64,000 nucleotides of DNA from Pedobacter cryophilus (GTDB lineage: Bacteria; Bacteroidota; Bacteroidia; Sphingobacteriales; Sphingobacteriaceae), in assembly GCF_005116455.1 (NCBI RefSeq), contig NZ_SWBP01000006.1, positions 153,535 through 217,534 of the forward strand, given 5' to 3'. Both the position numbers and the translations under genes were made by a program. The notes under the pieces were generated by a model that was not told the DNA's origin, searched no databases, and saw nothing but the letters and a program-made list of their open reading frames with translations. Shown in pieces: positions 63,764 through 64,000 of this stretch (positions are counted from its first letter, which is position 1; every line of letters starts with the position of its first letter).

Positions 63764-64000
63764 TTGGACTCTACATTACTATCAATAATACTTCCTGAGG
63801 GGCTTAGCGACTACTTTGAACTGGATAAAGTAGAGACGATAACAGATTCTTATTATATCTATCTGAAAGAAAAGAATATTGCACCAATAGAGTTTAGTGG
63901 TCAAAAACTGAGATCAAAAGGTTTTTTCGATGAGATTTCGGTGAGAGACTTTCCTTTACGTGGCAAGCCATGCTTTTTAAAGCTTAAAAGGCGTAGATGG
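63764..64000 (+). CDS. ISAon1-type transposase N-terminal region (partial, runs off the window)
   Basis: The last 79 codons read from TTG 63764: LDSTLLSIILPEGLSDYFEL, then DKVETITDSYYIYLKEKN, ending in RGKPCFLKLKRRRW. The pattern LPEGL-DYF then IYLKEKN and RDFPLRGK fits the N-terminal part of ISAon1-family transposases of Bacteroidota, whose main DDE-type domain is usually encoded just after, sometimes by frameshift. The frame is open to the window's end. The start codon is uncertain, since ATT 63761 is also possible. Confidence 0.7.
   Translation, partial: MDSTLLSIILPEGLSDYFELDKVETITDSYYIYLKEKNIAPIEFSGQKLRSKGFFDEISVRDFPLRGKPCFLKLKRRRW

Noticed and set aside
1..64000. CRISPR arrays, rRNA genes and prophage
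   Set aside because: No regular direct repeats with spacers, no rRNA sequence and no phage structural genes were seen in reading the window.

Overview
The window looks like a chromosomal segment of a Bacteroidota bacterium, most likely a Sphingobacteriales/Pedobacter-type organism. This is an inference from several signs: AT-rich DNA; matches to the Bacteroidota -7 box TAnnTTTG upstream of many genes with little Shine-Dalgarno signal; many lipoproteins with short SPII signals; a gingipain-type C25 peptidase with a FlgD-like type IX secretion tail; a type III glutamine synthetase; a DUF4296 lipoprotein; a TonB-family protein; and an ISAon1-type transposase start. No rRNA, CRISPR array or prophage was seen.

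Layout. 1-2.6 kb is an accessory patch: a partial ORF, a REP-like repeat, an orphan membrane protein, a gene remnant, and a HigB/HigA-type toxin-antitoxin pair whose toxin N-terminus is cut off by an in-frame stop. 2.7-12.4 kb is housekeeping: an acetyltransferase, both subunits of a 3-oxoacid CoA-transferase separated by two copies of a palindromic repeat in inverted orientation, a PQQ-type sugar dehydrogenase lipoprotein, mutS2, a DUF4296 lipoprotein, and a plus-strand run of yggS, acetyltransferase, aspartate kinase and a THUMP-like methyltransferase. 12.5-17 kb carries a cold-shock protein, a 1-Cys peroxiredoxin and the classic thrS-infC-rpmI-rplT operon, in which infC appears to start with AUU behind a strong GGAGG.

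17-33 kb holds an App1-type phosphatase, a LutA-like protein, an Atg22/UMF1-type permease, and an ECF sigma factor with an anti-sigma/HtrA-protease fusion. Divergent from the sigma factor is a tiny lipoprotein, and both promoters carry the same bipartite motif GGGTTAC-N15-GTATTAA. I consider this the most interesting system in the window. Then come smc, M28 and S41 lipoprotein peptidases, a HAD-like/ATP-grasp-like pair, a LolD-type ABC ATPase and sucC. 33-44 kb has tRNA-His, rnhA, fbp, a YfcE-type phosphodiesterase, trmN6, a three-gene signalling unit (CheB-CheR-PAS hybrid, PAS histidine kinase, CheY-like regulator) and purL.

44-54 kb is a surface module: a 1622-residue C25 peptidase facing a convergent glycan cluster (deacetylase, methyltransferase, FemAB-like acyltransferase, GT4 glycosyltransferase, flippase). 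54-60 kb has a TonB-family protein and a nitrogen module (porin, ammonium channel, and divergent GSIII across a 497-bp AT-rich region). The end holds purM, an aminotransferase, tmRNA and the start of an IS transposase running off the edge. All calls were made by eye from sequence; no database search or structure prediction was run.
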